5,086 nt of DNA from Pseudomonadota bacterium (GCA_023419055.1 JAEZYO010001038.1:1-5086); one strand, 5' to 3'; shown: positions 1 through 5,086, counted from the stretch's first letter. Program-made: numbers and translations. Notes: generated from the sequence alone by a model not told the origin.

Positions 1-85
1 GTCTTGGGCTTGGCCACGGCGGCAAACCTACCACGGCATCGGAATCGCCGCCCGGCCGGCGCTCGAAACGGTCTCGACGGCTCGC
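1..85. other. Downstream flank of the EGF-RCC1 gene, no gene seen
   Basis: This 85-base stretch follows the stop codon of the minus-strand lipoprotein gene and runs off the window edge. It is GC-rich. On the minus strand a weak 4-5 bp inverted repeat (around 34-50) could form a small hairpin, but there is no T-run after it. I see no start codon with a ribosome site and no protein I recognise. Confidence 0.4.
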
Positions 86-1624
86 TCAGAGCTGTTTGGG
101 CTCGACCTGGCCAAAGGCGTTCGAGCCCCAGCAAGTGATGCTGAGATCCGTGAGCAGACCGCAGCTGTGTCCGCCACCCGCGGAGACCGACAGGAAGGTC
201 CCGTCGGGCGCGTCGGCGCGCCCGTCAGCGGGGTTGCCCCAGCACGCGGCGGTGTCGTCGGCGCGAATGGCACAGGTGTGCTCGATGCCGGCCGAGACTG
301 ACTTGAATTTACCGCCGGGAGTGGTCCCGATGGTGCGACCCCAACACTTGAGCGTTCCGTCCGTGCGCACGCCGCAGGCGTGCCAATAGCCGGCTTCGAT
401 GCTCTTGAAGGTGTCATCGGGATCGGGCGAAGCCTGGCCCCAGTAGTTGTCGCCCCAGCAGGTCGCCTTGCCGCCCTCGTGGAGCGCACAGCTGAAAAAG
501 TGGCCGGTAGCAACGTCGATGAAGTCGTTGCCCGGGGGCTCGTCGAGCGTGCCGAACTCCTCGGAGTCGGTGCCCCAGCACTCGATCGAGCCGTCGCTTC
601 TGATACCACAGCTCGTGTCGAAGCCTCCGCCGCTCACGTCCACGAAGGTGCCTTCGGGGGGATCGGCCTTTCCCCATTCCGTGTTGCCCCAGCAGGCCAC
701 CGTGCCGTCCTCTCGCAACCCGCATTGATGAAACTCCGCTCCGTCCAGAGTCTCGACGAGCTCCGCGGTGGCATTCGTTTGACCGACGTCGTTGTTGCCC
801 CAGCAGTAGACCGACTGGTCGCCGCTGAGCGCGCAGCTGTACGTCTCGCCCGCCATGACCGCGATGTAGCCGGTGAACTCGCAGTGCGTACCGCGGTAGC
901 CCGGCTTGCATTCACACTCGTAAGAGTCCTCCGTCTCGGCGCAGGAGCCTCCGTTCAAACAAGGGTTGGGGCTGCAGCCGTCGATCTCGATTTCGCACGT
1001 CGCTCCGCTGAAGCCCTTTGGGCACGCGCACACGAAGCCCGCGATCCCGTCGTTGCAGCTGCCCGCGTTCTCGCACGGGTTCGGGTCGCAGTCGTCGATG
1101 TTCTTTTCGCACTGCGCTCCCTCGAAGCCCTCCGGACAGACGCAAGAATACGAATCGTCCGCTTCCTCGCACTCGGCGCCGTTGAGGCACGGGTTCGGAT
1201 CGCAACCGGTCGCGACTTCCTCACAGGTGCGCCCGGTGAAGCCCGGCAAGCACGCGCAGGCGAAGCTGCCGGCGCGGTCGATACAGAGCCCCCCGTTTTC
1301 ACACGGGTCGGCCTCGCACTCGTCGACGTTCTCCTCGCAGTGCTCGCCCGAGTAGCCGGGCGCGCACTCGCAGAGCGGTTCACCGTCTTGCAGGGCGCAC
1401 TCTCCGCCGTTCGCGCATTCGTAGTCGGCGCAGGGGCCTTCGTCGTCCGTGCCCCCCGTTCCGGAGCCCGTGGAACCCGCGCTGCCGCCGGAGCCGCTGC
1501 TAGCACCGCCGCTGGCTTCTTCGCCACCTTCGAACTGTTCGCCGCCGCAGGCGCTGAAGAGAACGAACGAAGCAAGCGCACCCAGGATGATCACGGCGCT
1601 GGACCGCAAGACTGTCTCCCGCAT
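86..1624 (-). CDS. Secreted lipoprotein with five EGF-like modules and seven RCC1-like blades
   Basis: The 512-residue product starts with a lipoprotein signal peptide: Arg2 and Arg7, a hydrophobic core at 10-23, then FSA-Cys26 as the probable lipidated cysteine. A Gly/Ser/Thr-rich spacer follows (about 33-60). Five EGF-like modules occupy residues 65-248, and seven RCC1/BNR-like repeats, each ending in Cys-Trp-Gly, occupy 253-512. EGF modules 2 and 4 contain the Cx[DN]x4[FY]xCxC pattern found in calcium-binding EGF domains, and module 2 is preceded by the matching VDEC. The propeller most likely sits on the cell surface or in the periplasm, held away from the membrane by a disulfide-rich stalk. 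Both halves are families that bind proteins or sugars, but no ligand or enzymatic residues can be identified. The ATG at 1622-1624 is chosen because it gives a complete signal peptide; the ribosome site before it is weak (AGG about 8 nt upstream). The gene is divergent from the NAD operon and has no obvious functional link to it. The domain calls are firm; the role is unknown. Confidence 0.93.
   Translation of the reverse strand: MRETVLRSSAVIILGALASFVLFSACGGEQFEGGEEASGGASSGSGGSAGSTGSGTGGTDDEGPCADYECANGGECALQDGEPLCECAPGYSGEHCEENVDECEADPCENGGLCIDRAGSFACACLPGFTGRTCEEVATGCDPNPCLNGAECEEADDSYSCVCPEGFEGAQCEKNIDDCDPNPCENAGSCNDGIAGFVCACPKGFSGATCEIEIDGCSPNPCLNGGSCAETEDSYECECKPGYRGTHCEFTGYIAVMAGETYSCALSGDQSVYCWGNNDVGQTNATAELVETLDGAEFHQCGLREDGTVACWGNTEWGKADPPEGTFVDVSGGGFDTSCGIRSDGSIECWGTDSEEFGTLDEPPGNDFIDVATGHFFSCALHEGGKATCWGDNYWGQASPDPDDTFKSIEAGYWHACGVRTDGTLKCWGRTIGTTPGGKFKSVSAGIEHTCAIRADDTAACWGNPADGRADAPDGTFLSVSAGGGHSCGLLTDLSITCWGSNAFGQVEPKQL
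89..868 (-). repeat. Seven RCC1-like beta-propeller repeats
   Basis: Seven repeats of 34-40 residues each carry a Cys-[AG]-[LIV] segment followed by Cys-Trp-Gly. The cysteine pairs are 264/274, 301/311, 339/349, 379/389, 417/427, 451/461 and 488/498, always ten residues apart. Seven units match the usual blade number of an RCC1 propeller, but each unit is shorter than a eukaryotic RCC1 repeat (roughly 50-60 residues). The paired cysteines suggest one disulfide per blade, which fits an exported protein. Confidence 0.88.
881..1432 (-). repeat. Five tandem EGF-like modules with exact 38-residue period
   Basis: First cysteines fall at residues 65, 103, 141, 179 and 217 of the lipoprotein, a constant 38-residue (114-bp) step. 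Every module has the same spacing, C-x4-C-x5-C-x8-C-x-C-x8-C, which is the classic EGF disulfide pattern. The DNA of the modules has diverged, so the regularity is held at protein level. Confidence 0.93.
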
Positions 1625-1785
1625 CGATCAAACCTGTCCCACGCCAGCGAGCAGACGGTCAAGCCTCGGGGTCGTGGAGCCGAGCTCGCAAGCCGCGATG
1701 TGGGTGTAGCAACTACTCCGTTCCGATGAACCGCCCGGCCCGTCTTCGAGCGAGAGCTCGCCTTTCCGGCGCATCGGCGCAAAGA
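1625..1785. other. Divergent intergenic region, left part
   Basis: This is the gap between the lipoprotein start and the NrtR operator cluster. It should hold the lipoprotein promoter. On the minus strand there is a TTGACC (plus-strand 1657-1662) that resembles a -35 box, but no convincing -10 box lies at the right distance. No ORF here resembles a protein. Confidence 0.4.
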
Positions 1786-1837
1786 TTGGTTTTGGTAATT
1801 GACACCAAAAGGTTTTGGTCTATTGTACCAATACCAA
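1786..1837. promoter_or_regulatory. Putative NrtR operator cluster (two overlapping palindromes)
   Basis: Two 21-bp inverted repeats of identical geometry lie 23 bp apart. The first has arms TTTTGGT (1790-1796) and ACCAAAA (1804-1810), a perfect match. The second has arms TTTTGGT (1813-1819) and ACCAATA (1827-1833), matching at 6 of 7 positions. Both have 7-nt spacers. The inner arms also form a 16-bp palindrome, ACCAAAAGGTTTTGGT (1804-1819), and outer TTGGT (1786-1790) and ACCAA (1833-1837) make the whole 52 bp a large imperfect palindrome. The AT-rich block stands out in GC-rich DNA and lies directly before the NrtR-type gene, whose family normally binds palindromes next to NAD genes. The exact operator unit is not certain: 21-bp palindromes or the central 16-bp one. 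Confidence 0.72.
1799..1826 (+). promoter_or_regulatory. Sigma70-like promoter of the nrtR-nadV operon
   Basis: A perfect -35 hexamer TTGACA (1799-1804) is followed after 16 bp by TATTGT (1821-1826), a 4-of-6 match to TATAAT. The -35 box overlaps the spacer of the first palindrome and the -10 box coincides with the spacer of the second, so a bound repressor would cover both. The predicted transcription start is near 1832-1834. Confidence 0.6.
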
Positions 1838-1838
1838 C

Positions 1839-2552
1839 GTGAAGCATACGTACGAATACCCGAGGCCCTCCGTGACGGTGGATTGCGTCGTCTTCGGCTT
1901 CAACGGCGACCAGGCGCTGCGCGTCCTCCTGATCCGGAGGAAGGAGGCGCCGTTCAAGGGAAAGCAGGCGCTCCCCGGTGGGTTCGTCAGCGTTCGGGAC
2001 GACGGGGATCAGGGTGAGAGTCTCGAGGCCGCGGCGATGCGCGAGCTCGCCGAGGAGACGGGCGTGAAGCTCAGCTACCTCGAGCAGCTCTACACCTTCG
2101 GCGCCCCCGGGCGCGATCCGCGGGGGCGGGTGATCTCGGTCGCGTACCTGGCGCTCGTGCGGTCGAGCGAGCACGTGGCCAAGGCGGGCTCCGACGCGGC
2201 TTCGGCCAAGTGGGTGCCGGTCGAAGAGGCGCTCTGCAGCAAGCTCGCGTTCGATCACTCGCAGATCCTCGAAACCGCCGTCAAGCGCATGCGCGGCAAG
2301 ATCCGCTACACGCCCATCGGAGTGCACCTCTTGCCGCCCGAGTTCTCGATCGCCGAGCTACGGGTGCTCTACGAGGCGATCCTCGGTCGAGCGCTCGACG
2401 GCGCGAACTTCCGGAAAAAAGCGCTCGCCACGAACGTGCTCATCCCGACCGGTGGTGCTCGCGAGGGCAGCCATCGTCCGGCTCAGCTCTACCGCTTCGA
2501 CGAGGAGGCCTACGAAGAGGCCCTCGAGGGCGGCTTCGTCTTCGAGCTCTAG
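1839..2552 (+). CDS. nrtR: NrtR-type Nudix/winged-helix transcriptional regulator of NAD metabolism
   Basis: This 237-residue protein (from GTG 1839) has the NrtR two-domain layout. The N-terminal Nudix fold begins with the family-like PSVTVDCVVF strand (about 10-19). Its Nudix helix reads E60-x7-R68-E-L-x-E72-E73-x-G75. The C-terminal part (about 165-225) is the winged helix, with FSIAELRVLYEAIL and NFRKK as recognisable segments. NrtR proteins repress NAD synthesis or salvage genes and release DNA on binding ADP-ribose (known for the family). A DDGDQG-containing insert lengthens the GG-to-E60 spacing. The metal-binding residues appear intact, unlike some NrtRs that have lost hydrolysis, so ADP-ribose hydrolase activity is possible. 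Start choice: GTG 1839 is preferred because the in-frame TTG at 1815 lies inside the operator and upstream of the likely transcription start. GTG 1872 has a GAGG 6 nt upstream but would cut the conserved YEYPRPSV segment. The nadV gene follows after 65 bp, which supports the regulator call. An ADP-ribose pyrophosphatase without a regulatory role is the less likely alternative. Confidence 0.9.
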   Translation: MKHTYEYPRPSVTVDCVVFGFNGDQALRVLLIRRKEAPFKGKQALPGGFVSVRDDGDQGESLEAAAMRELAEETGVKLSYLEQLYTFGAPGRDPRGRVISVAYLALVRSSEHVAKAGSDAASAKWVPVEEALCSKLAFDHSQILETAVKRMRGKIRYTPIGVHLLPPEFSIAELRVLYEAILGRALDGANFRKKALATNVLIPTGGAREGSHRPAQLYRFDEEAYEEALEGGFVFEL

Positions 2553-2575
2553 AGCAGCTCTTCTTGCAGGAGATC

Positions 2576-2584
2576 GGTTTTGGT
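2576..2584 (+). promoter_or_regulatory. Third copy of the operator half-site GGTTTTGGT
   Basis: The 9-mer GGTTTTGGT occurs at 1788-1796, at 1811-1819 and again here, between nrtR and nadV. The partner arm expected at 2592-2598 is absent, so this is a half-site at most. It may be a degenerate NrtR site affecting nadV, or chance. Confidence 0.3.
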
Positions 2585-2588
2585 GTGA

Positions 2589-2604
2589 CGCGCGTTCACG
2601 CGCG
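2589..2604 (+). other. GC hairpin abutting the nadV ribosome-binding site
   Basis: CGCGCG (2589-2594) and CGCGCG (2599-2604) flank a TTCA loop and can form a 6-bp all-GC stem. It ends at the base before the AAAGGAG of nadV. There is no T-run, so it is not a typical terminator. It could influence translation or mRNA stability, but nothing in the sequence shows that it does. Confidence 0.35.
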
Positions 2605-2605
2605 A

Positions 2606-2611
2606 AAGGAG
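2606..2611 (+). promoter_or_regulatory. Strong ribosome-binding site of nadV
   Basis: AAGGAG lies 6 nt before ATG 2618. It fixes the nadV start despite an open reading frame that continues several hundred bases upstream through nrtR. Confidence 0.85.
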
Positions 2612-2617
2612 TGGTCC

Positions 2618-4000
2618 ATGTTGCGCTCGAACTTCATTCTGGACGTCGACTCTTACAAGCCCTCTCACTTCCTCCAGTACCCGCCGGGCACGACCGGCAT
2701 GTACAGCTACCTCGAGAGCCGCGGCGGGCGCTACGGCCAGACCTTGTTCTTCGGCCTGCAGTACCTGCTGCTCGAGTACTTCACGGGGCAGGTCTTTTCG
2801 GCCGAGGACATCGACGAGGCCGCGGCGTTCTGCCGGGCGCACGGCGAGCCCTTCAACGAAGCCGGCTTTCGAGCCCTGCTCGAGGCGCACGGCGGCCGGC
2901 TGCCGCTTCGCATCAAGGCCGTGCCGGAAGGCAGCGTGGTGCCGACGCATAACGTCCTCATGACCGTGGAGAACACCGACCCACGCTTCTACTGGTTGGT
3001 CTCCTGGGTCGAAACTCAGCTGATGCGGCTCTGGTATCCGATCACGGTCGCGACCCAGAGCTTTCACATCAAGCGCACCATCCTCGAGTACTTGAACGAG
3101 ACCAGCGACAATCCGTTCGGAGAGGTGCCGTTCAAGCTGCACGACTTCGGAGCGCGGGGCGTCAGCTCCCGAGAGTCGGCGGGAATCGGCGGGATGGCGC
3201 ACCTGGTCAACTTCCAGGGCTCCGACACCATCGAGGGCGTCCGCTTCGCGAACCACTACTACGAGCACCCGATGGCCGCGTTCTCCATCCCCGCGGCGGA
3301 GCACTCCACCATCACGATGTGGGGCCGCGAGCGGGAGCTCGAGGCGTACCGCAACATGGTCCAGAAGTTCGCGAAGCCGGGCGCGCTCTTCGCTTGCGTC
3401 TCCGACTCGTACGATCTCTGGAGCACGCTCGAGAACGTCTGGGGCGGCGAGCTCCGCGACGAGGTCGAGAAGAGCGGCGCGACGCTCGTCGTGAGGCCCG
3501 ACTCGGGCGATCCGGCGGGTGTGGTGCTCCGAACGCTGCAGATCCTCGAGCGCAAGGTCGGAGCGCCGAAGAACCTCCGCGGCTATAAGGTCCTGCCGCG
3601 GTGGCTGCGCGTCATCCAGGGAGACGGCATCGACCACGAGTCCATCGACACCATCCTCGGCAACCTGCGCGCGCACCAGTTCTCCGCGAGCAACATCGCG
3701 TTCGGCATGGGTGGGGCGCTGCTCCAGAAGGTGGATCGAGACACGCAGCGCTTCGCGTTCAAGTGCAGCGAGGCCACGGTCGACGGCCAGAGCGTCAGGG
3801 TCTTCAAAGATCCCATCACCGACCAGGGCAAGCGCAGCAAGAGCGGTCGCCTGTCTCTGATCCTCGACCACGGCCGATTTACCACCGTGGAGGGCGAGAG
3901 GCCTGGCGATTGCCTGGTCACGGTCTTCGAAGACGGAAACCTCTTGCGCCGCACCACGCTCGACGAGGTGAGGGCCCTCGCGGAGAAGTTCTTGTTATGA
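2618..4000 (+). CDS. nadV: Nicotinamide phosphoribosyltransferase (NAMPT/NadV)
   Basis: This cytosolic enzyme joins nicotinamide and PRPP to give NMN and pyrophosphate, the first step of the two-step nicotinamide salvage route. The 460-residue product matches the NAMPT family along its whole length, a little shorter than human NAMPT (491). Landmarks in order are: DSYK near the N terminus (Asp11, Tyr13), then QYPPGT and YSYLE; KLHDFGARGVSS with Phe177 and Arg180, which contact nicotinamide in human NAMPT; GSDT with Asp203, the residue linked to nicotinamide specificity; AAEHSTIT with His229, the equivalent of the autophosphorylated human His247; RPDSG (293-297) and VIQGDG (to 337), which hold the phosphoribosyl group; FGMGG (Gly365-Gly366); and FKDPITD followed by KRSKSGR. 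No catalytic residue appears missing. It lies 65 bp after nrtR and its TGA overlaps the next ATG, so it is co-transcribed and probably translationally coupled with the adenylyltransferase. Nicotinate phosphoribosyltransferase (PncB) is ruled out by these motifs. Confidence 0.97.
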   Translation: MLRSNFILDVDSYKPSHFLQYPPGTTGMYSYLESRGGRYGQTLFFGLQYLLLEYFTGQVFSAEDIDEAAAFCRAHGEPFNEAGFRALLEAHGGRLPLRIKAVPEGSVVPTHNVLMTVENTDPRFYWLVSWVETQLMRLWYPITVATQSFHIKRTILEYLNETSDNPFGEVPFKLHDFGARGVSSRESAGIGGMAHLVNFQGSDTIEGVRFANHYYEHPMAAFSIPAAEHSTITMWGRERELEAYRNMVQKFAKPGALFACVSDSYDLWSTLENVWGGELRDEVEKSGATLVVRPDSGDPAGVVLRTLQILERKVGAPKNLRGYKVLPRWLRVIQGDGIDHESIDTILGNLRAHQFSASNIAFGMGGALLQKVDRDTQRFAFKCSEATVDGQSVRVFKDPITDQGKRSKSGRLSLILDHGRFTTVEGERPGDCLVTVFEDGNLLRRTTLDEVRALAEKFLL

Positions 4001-4995
4001 AACGCCGCATCTTCGTCATAGCGACCGGGGCGGGCGCGGGAGCCCAAGAAAGGATCTGGCGCACGCCCGGGTGTTCCTCGGTCTTCGCTGGCGCGGCGTT
4101 TCCGTACGCGCCGGACCAGACGAACGAGATCTTGGGCTTCGAGCCCGAGCACTACTGCTGCAAAGAGACCGCCGTCGAGCTCGCCATGGCGGCGTATTAT
4201 CGAGCGTGGGTGCCCGGCGCGGAGGCGGTGGGGATCGGCCTCACCGCTTCGGTGGCGAGCGTGAAGCCGCACCGCGGCAACCACCGCATCTACGCCGCCG
4301 TGATGACGGGCGGCGGAGCTTGGCTTCGTTCGCTCGTCCTCCCGAAAGGTGCGGGGGCCGAAGATCGGCTGCGGGACGGAGCCAGCGCGGACGCGCTCGT
4401 GCAGACCTTGCTCGAGCGCGCCGAGGGCGAACCTGCGACGAACCTTTCGCGAGACCTCTTCTTCGCGCGGCCGTACTTCGCCGAGAGCGGGCGGCGCTCG
4501 GCCTGGACGCCGCGCCCGAATCGAGTGCTCTTTCCCGGCACCTTCAACCCGCCACACGCGGGGCACCTCGAGCCGGCCGAGATGCTGCGAGCGACCTTCC
4601 ACGTCACGGCGGATCCACCGCACAAACCGCGCCTCTCGGTGCCGGAGCTCGTTCAGCGAGCCAAGCTGCTCCATGGCAGGCCCCGCTTGTTCACCGAGGG
4701 TGACGCGCTCTACCTCGACAAAGCGCGCCGAAACCCGAACGCTTCGTTCCTCATCGGAACCGACGCTCTCGAGCGGCTGCTCGATCCGAAGTGGGGACCC
4801 GAACCGATCCCCATGCTCTACGAAATAGCGAGGCTCGGCTGTCGGTTCCTGGTGATCGAGCGCGGCGAATCGACGCTGGCAGGTGTCCTCGATCGGGCAC
4901 GAGTCCCGAACGAGCTCCGCTACGCCGGGCATCTCTTCGCAACCGTGCCGGGGCGCTGGGACATGAGCTCGACGGAGCTCCGTTCTGCCGGGTGA
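3997..4995 (+). CDS. CinA-C/PncC-like domain fused to NadD-like NMN adenylyltransferase
   Basis: This 332-residue protein starts in the ATGA overlap with nadV; GGAG (3982-3985) sits 11 nt upstream. The C-terminal domain (about 176-332) is a nucleotidyltransferase of the NadD/NMNAT type. It has FPGTFNPPHAGHL (179-191, with the HxGH motif at His187 and His190), DPPHKP with the NadD-like PPHK element, FLIGTD (Gly254, Asp256) and MSSTELR (323-329). It should adenylylate a mononucleotide; with NadV next door, NMN to NAD is the natural reaction, although NaMN cannot be excluded. The N-terminal domain (about 5-135) resembles CinA-C/PncC, the NMN deamidase fold: PGCSSVF (24-30), a PY segment (36-37), LGF (46-48), and a central GIGLTASVAS strand. 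By ungapped comparison with E. coli PncC as I remember it, the catalytic Ser becomes Thr10 and the Lys becomes Thr42, so deamidation is unlikely. The protein ends four residues after the SSTELR motif begins its final Arg, without the usual C-terminal helix of NadD. Plant nucleotidylyltransferase proteins of similar two-domain layout come to mind, from memory only. Confidence 0.85.
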   Translation: MKRRIFVIATGAGAGAQERIWRTPGCSSVFAGAAFPYAPDQTNEILGFEPEHYCCKETAVELAMAAYYRAWVPGAEAVGIGLTASVASVKPHRGNHRIYAAVMTGGGAWLRSLVLPKGAGAEDRLRDGASADALVQTLLERAEGEPATNLSRDLFFARPYFAESGRRSAWTPRPNRVLFPGTFNPPHAGHLEPAEMLRATFHVTADPPHKPRLSVPELVQRAKLLHGRPRLFTEGDALYLDKARRNPNASFLIGTDALERLLDPKWGPEPIPMLYEIARLGCRFLVIERGESTLAGVLDRARVPNELRYAGHLFATVPGRWDMSSTELRSAG

Positions 4996-5086
4996 ACGCG
5001 CGAACGTTCTCGCGGGCGCGAGGGCGAGAATGCACGCTCTGCGCCGTTTCGGTCACGTTGCCCGATCGCCATTCGTTCTTATGCAT
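4996..5086. other. Downstream flank of the NAD operon, no gene supported
   Basis: Ninety-one bases to the window end. An ATG at 5030 opens a 19-codon frame that runs off the edge, but it lacks a good ribosome site and a recognisable sequence. The last 40 bases are less GC-rich than the genes and may be the start of another intergenic region. Confidence 0.4.
5007..5030 (+). terminator. Possible hairpin after the NAD operon
   Basis: TTCTCGC (5007-5013) pairs perfectly with GCGAGAA (5024-5030) around a 10-nt loop, 11 bases after the stop codon. There is no U-tract, so it is either a weak or Rho-assisted terminator, or simply a 3' stabilising stem. Confidence 0.3.

Noticed and set aside
1657..1662. 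Minus-strand TTGACC as -35 of the lipoprotein gene
   Set aside because: No acceptable -10 hexamer at 15-19 bp; not enough to call a promoter.
380..1729. Long plus-strand open frame of 449 codons opposite the EGF-RCC1 gene
   Set aside because: Its translation is Ala/Arg/Val-rich without domain structure, and the opposite strand encodes clear EGF and RCC1 repeats. It is a high-GC shadow.
1815..1838. TTG start adding 8 residues to NrtR
   Set aside because: It lies inside the operator/promoter, upstream of the predicted transcription start, and has no properly spaced ribosome site.
2546..2555. 10-bp palindrome GCTCTAGAGC over the nrtR stop codon
   Set aside because: It has no loop and no T-run, so it is not a terminator; probably chance from the Glu-Leu-stop codons.
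2210..2617. Upstream extension of the nadV reading frame into nrtR
   Set aside because: The AAGGAG before ATG 2618 and the NAMPT N terminus (DSYK at residues 11-14) place the start at 2618; the extension is a shadow of nrtR.
2549..3871. Minus-strand 440-codon open frame opposite nadV
   Set aside because: NAMPT motifs cover the plus strand along the same stretch; the antisense product is low-complexity and unrecognisable.
3583..4932. Minus-strand 449-codon open frame opposite the end of nadV and the fusion gene
   Set aside because: It spans two real genes on the other strand and has no recognisable motif.
4751..5086. Minus-strand 111-codon open frame reaching the window end
   Set aside because: It largely overlaps the adenylyltransferase motifs GTD and SSTELR on the plus strand, is Arg-rich and resembles nothing.
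5030..5086. ATG-initiated partial frame at the right edge
   Set aside because: Only 19 codons, no convincing ribosome site and no recognisable sequence.

Overview
The window is GC-rich with high-GC codon use. It carries a bacterial lipoprotein with a Gly/Ser-rich spacer followed by EGF-like and RCC1-like repeats. That combination is typical of large-genome Myxococcota (Polyangiales/Sorangium-like, formerly Deltaproteobacteria). The taxonomic guess is an inference from style, not from a marker gene.

Layout. (1) Positions 1-85 are the downstream flank of the first gene, with nothing assignable. (2) Positions 86-1624, minus strand, encode a 512-residue secreted lipoprotein: five EGF-like modules of exactly 38 residues each, then seven RCC1-like blades, each with a C-x9-C-W-G signature. 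(3) Positions 1625-1838 are a divergent intergenic region. Its right end (1786-1837) is an AT-rich palindromic operator cluster with an embedded sigma70-like promoter. (4) Positions 1839-2552, plus strand, encode an NrtR-type Nudix/winged-helix transcription factor. (5) Positions 2618-4000, plus strand, encode nicotinamide phosphoribosyltransferase (NadV, NAMPT family). (6) Positions 3997-4995, plus strand, overlapping nadV by ATGA, encode a two-domain protein: an N-terminal CinA-C/PncC-like domain whose catalytic Ser and Lys are not conserved, and a C-terminal NadD-like nucleotidyltransferase with HxGH and SSTxxR motifs. (7) Positions 4996-5086 hold a short hairpin and no convincing gene.

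The three plus-strand genes read as a self-contained NAD salvage operon. NadV would make NMN from nicotinamide and PRPP, and the fusion protein would adenylylate NMN to NAD. NrtR would repress the unit from the operator pair upstream of its own gene, probably released by ADP-ribose as in characterised NrtR proteins. A third copy of the operator half-site lies between nrtR and nadV. The most interesting items are the fusion enzyme with an apparently dead NMN-deamidase-like domain, the interlocked operator/promoter with a likely leaderless GTG start, and the regularity of the EGF-RCC1 lipoprotein.
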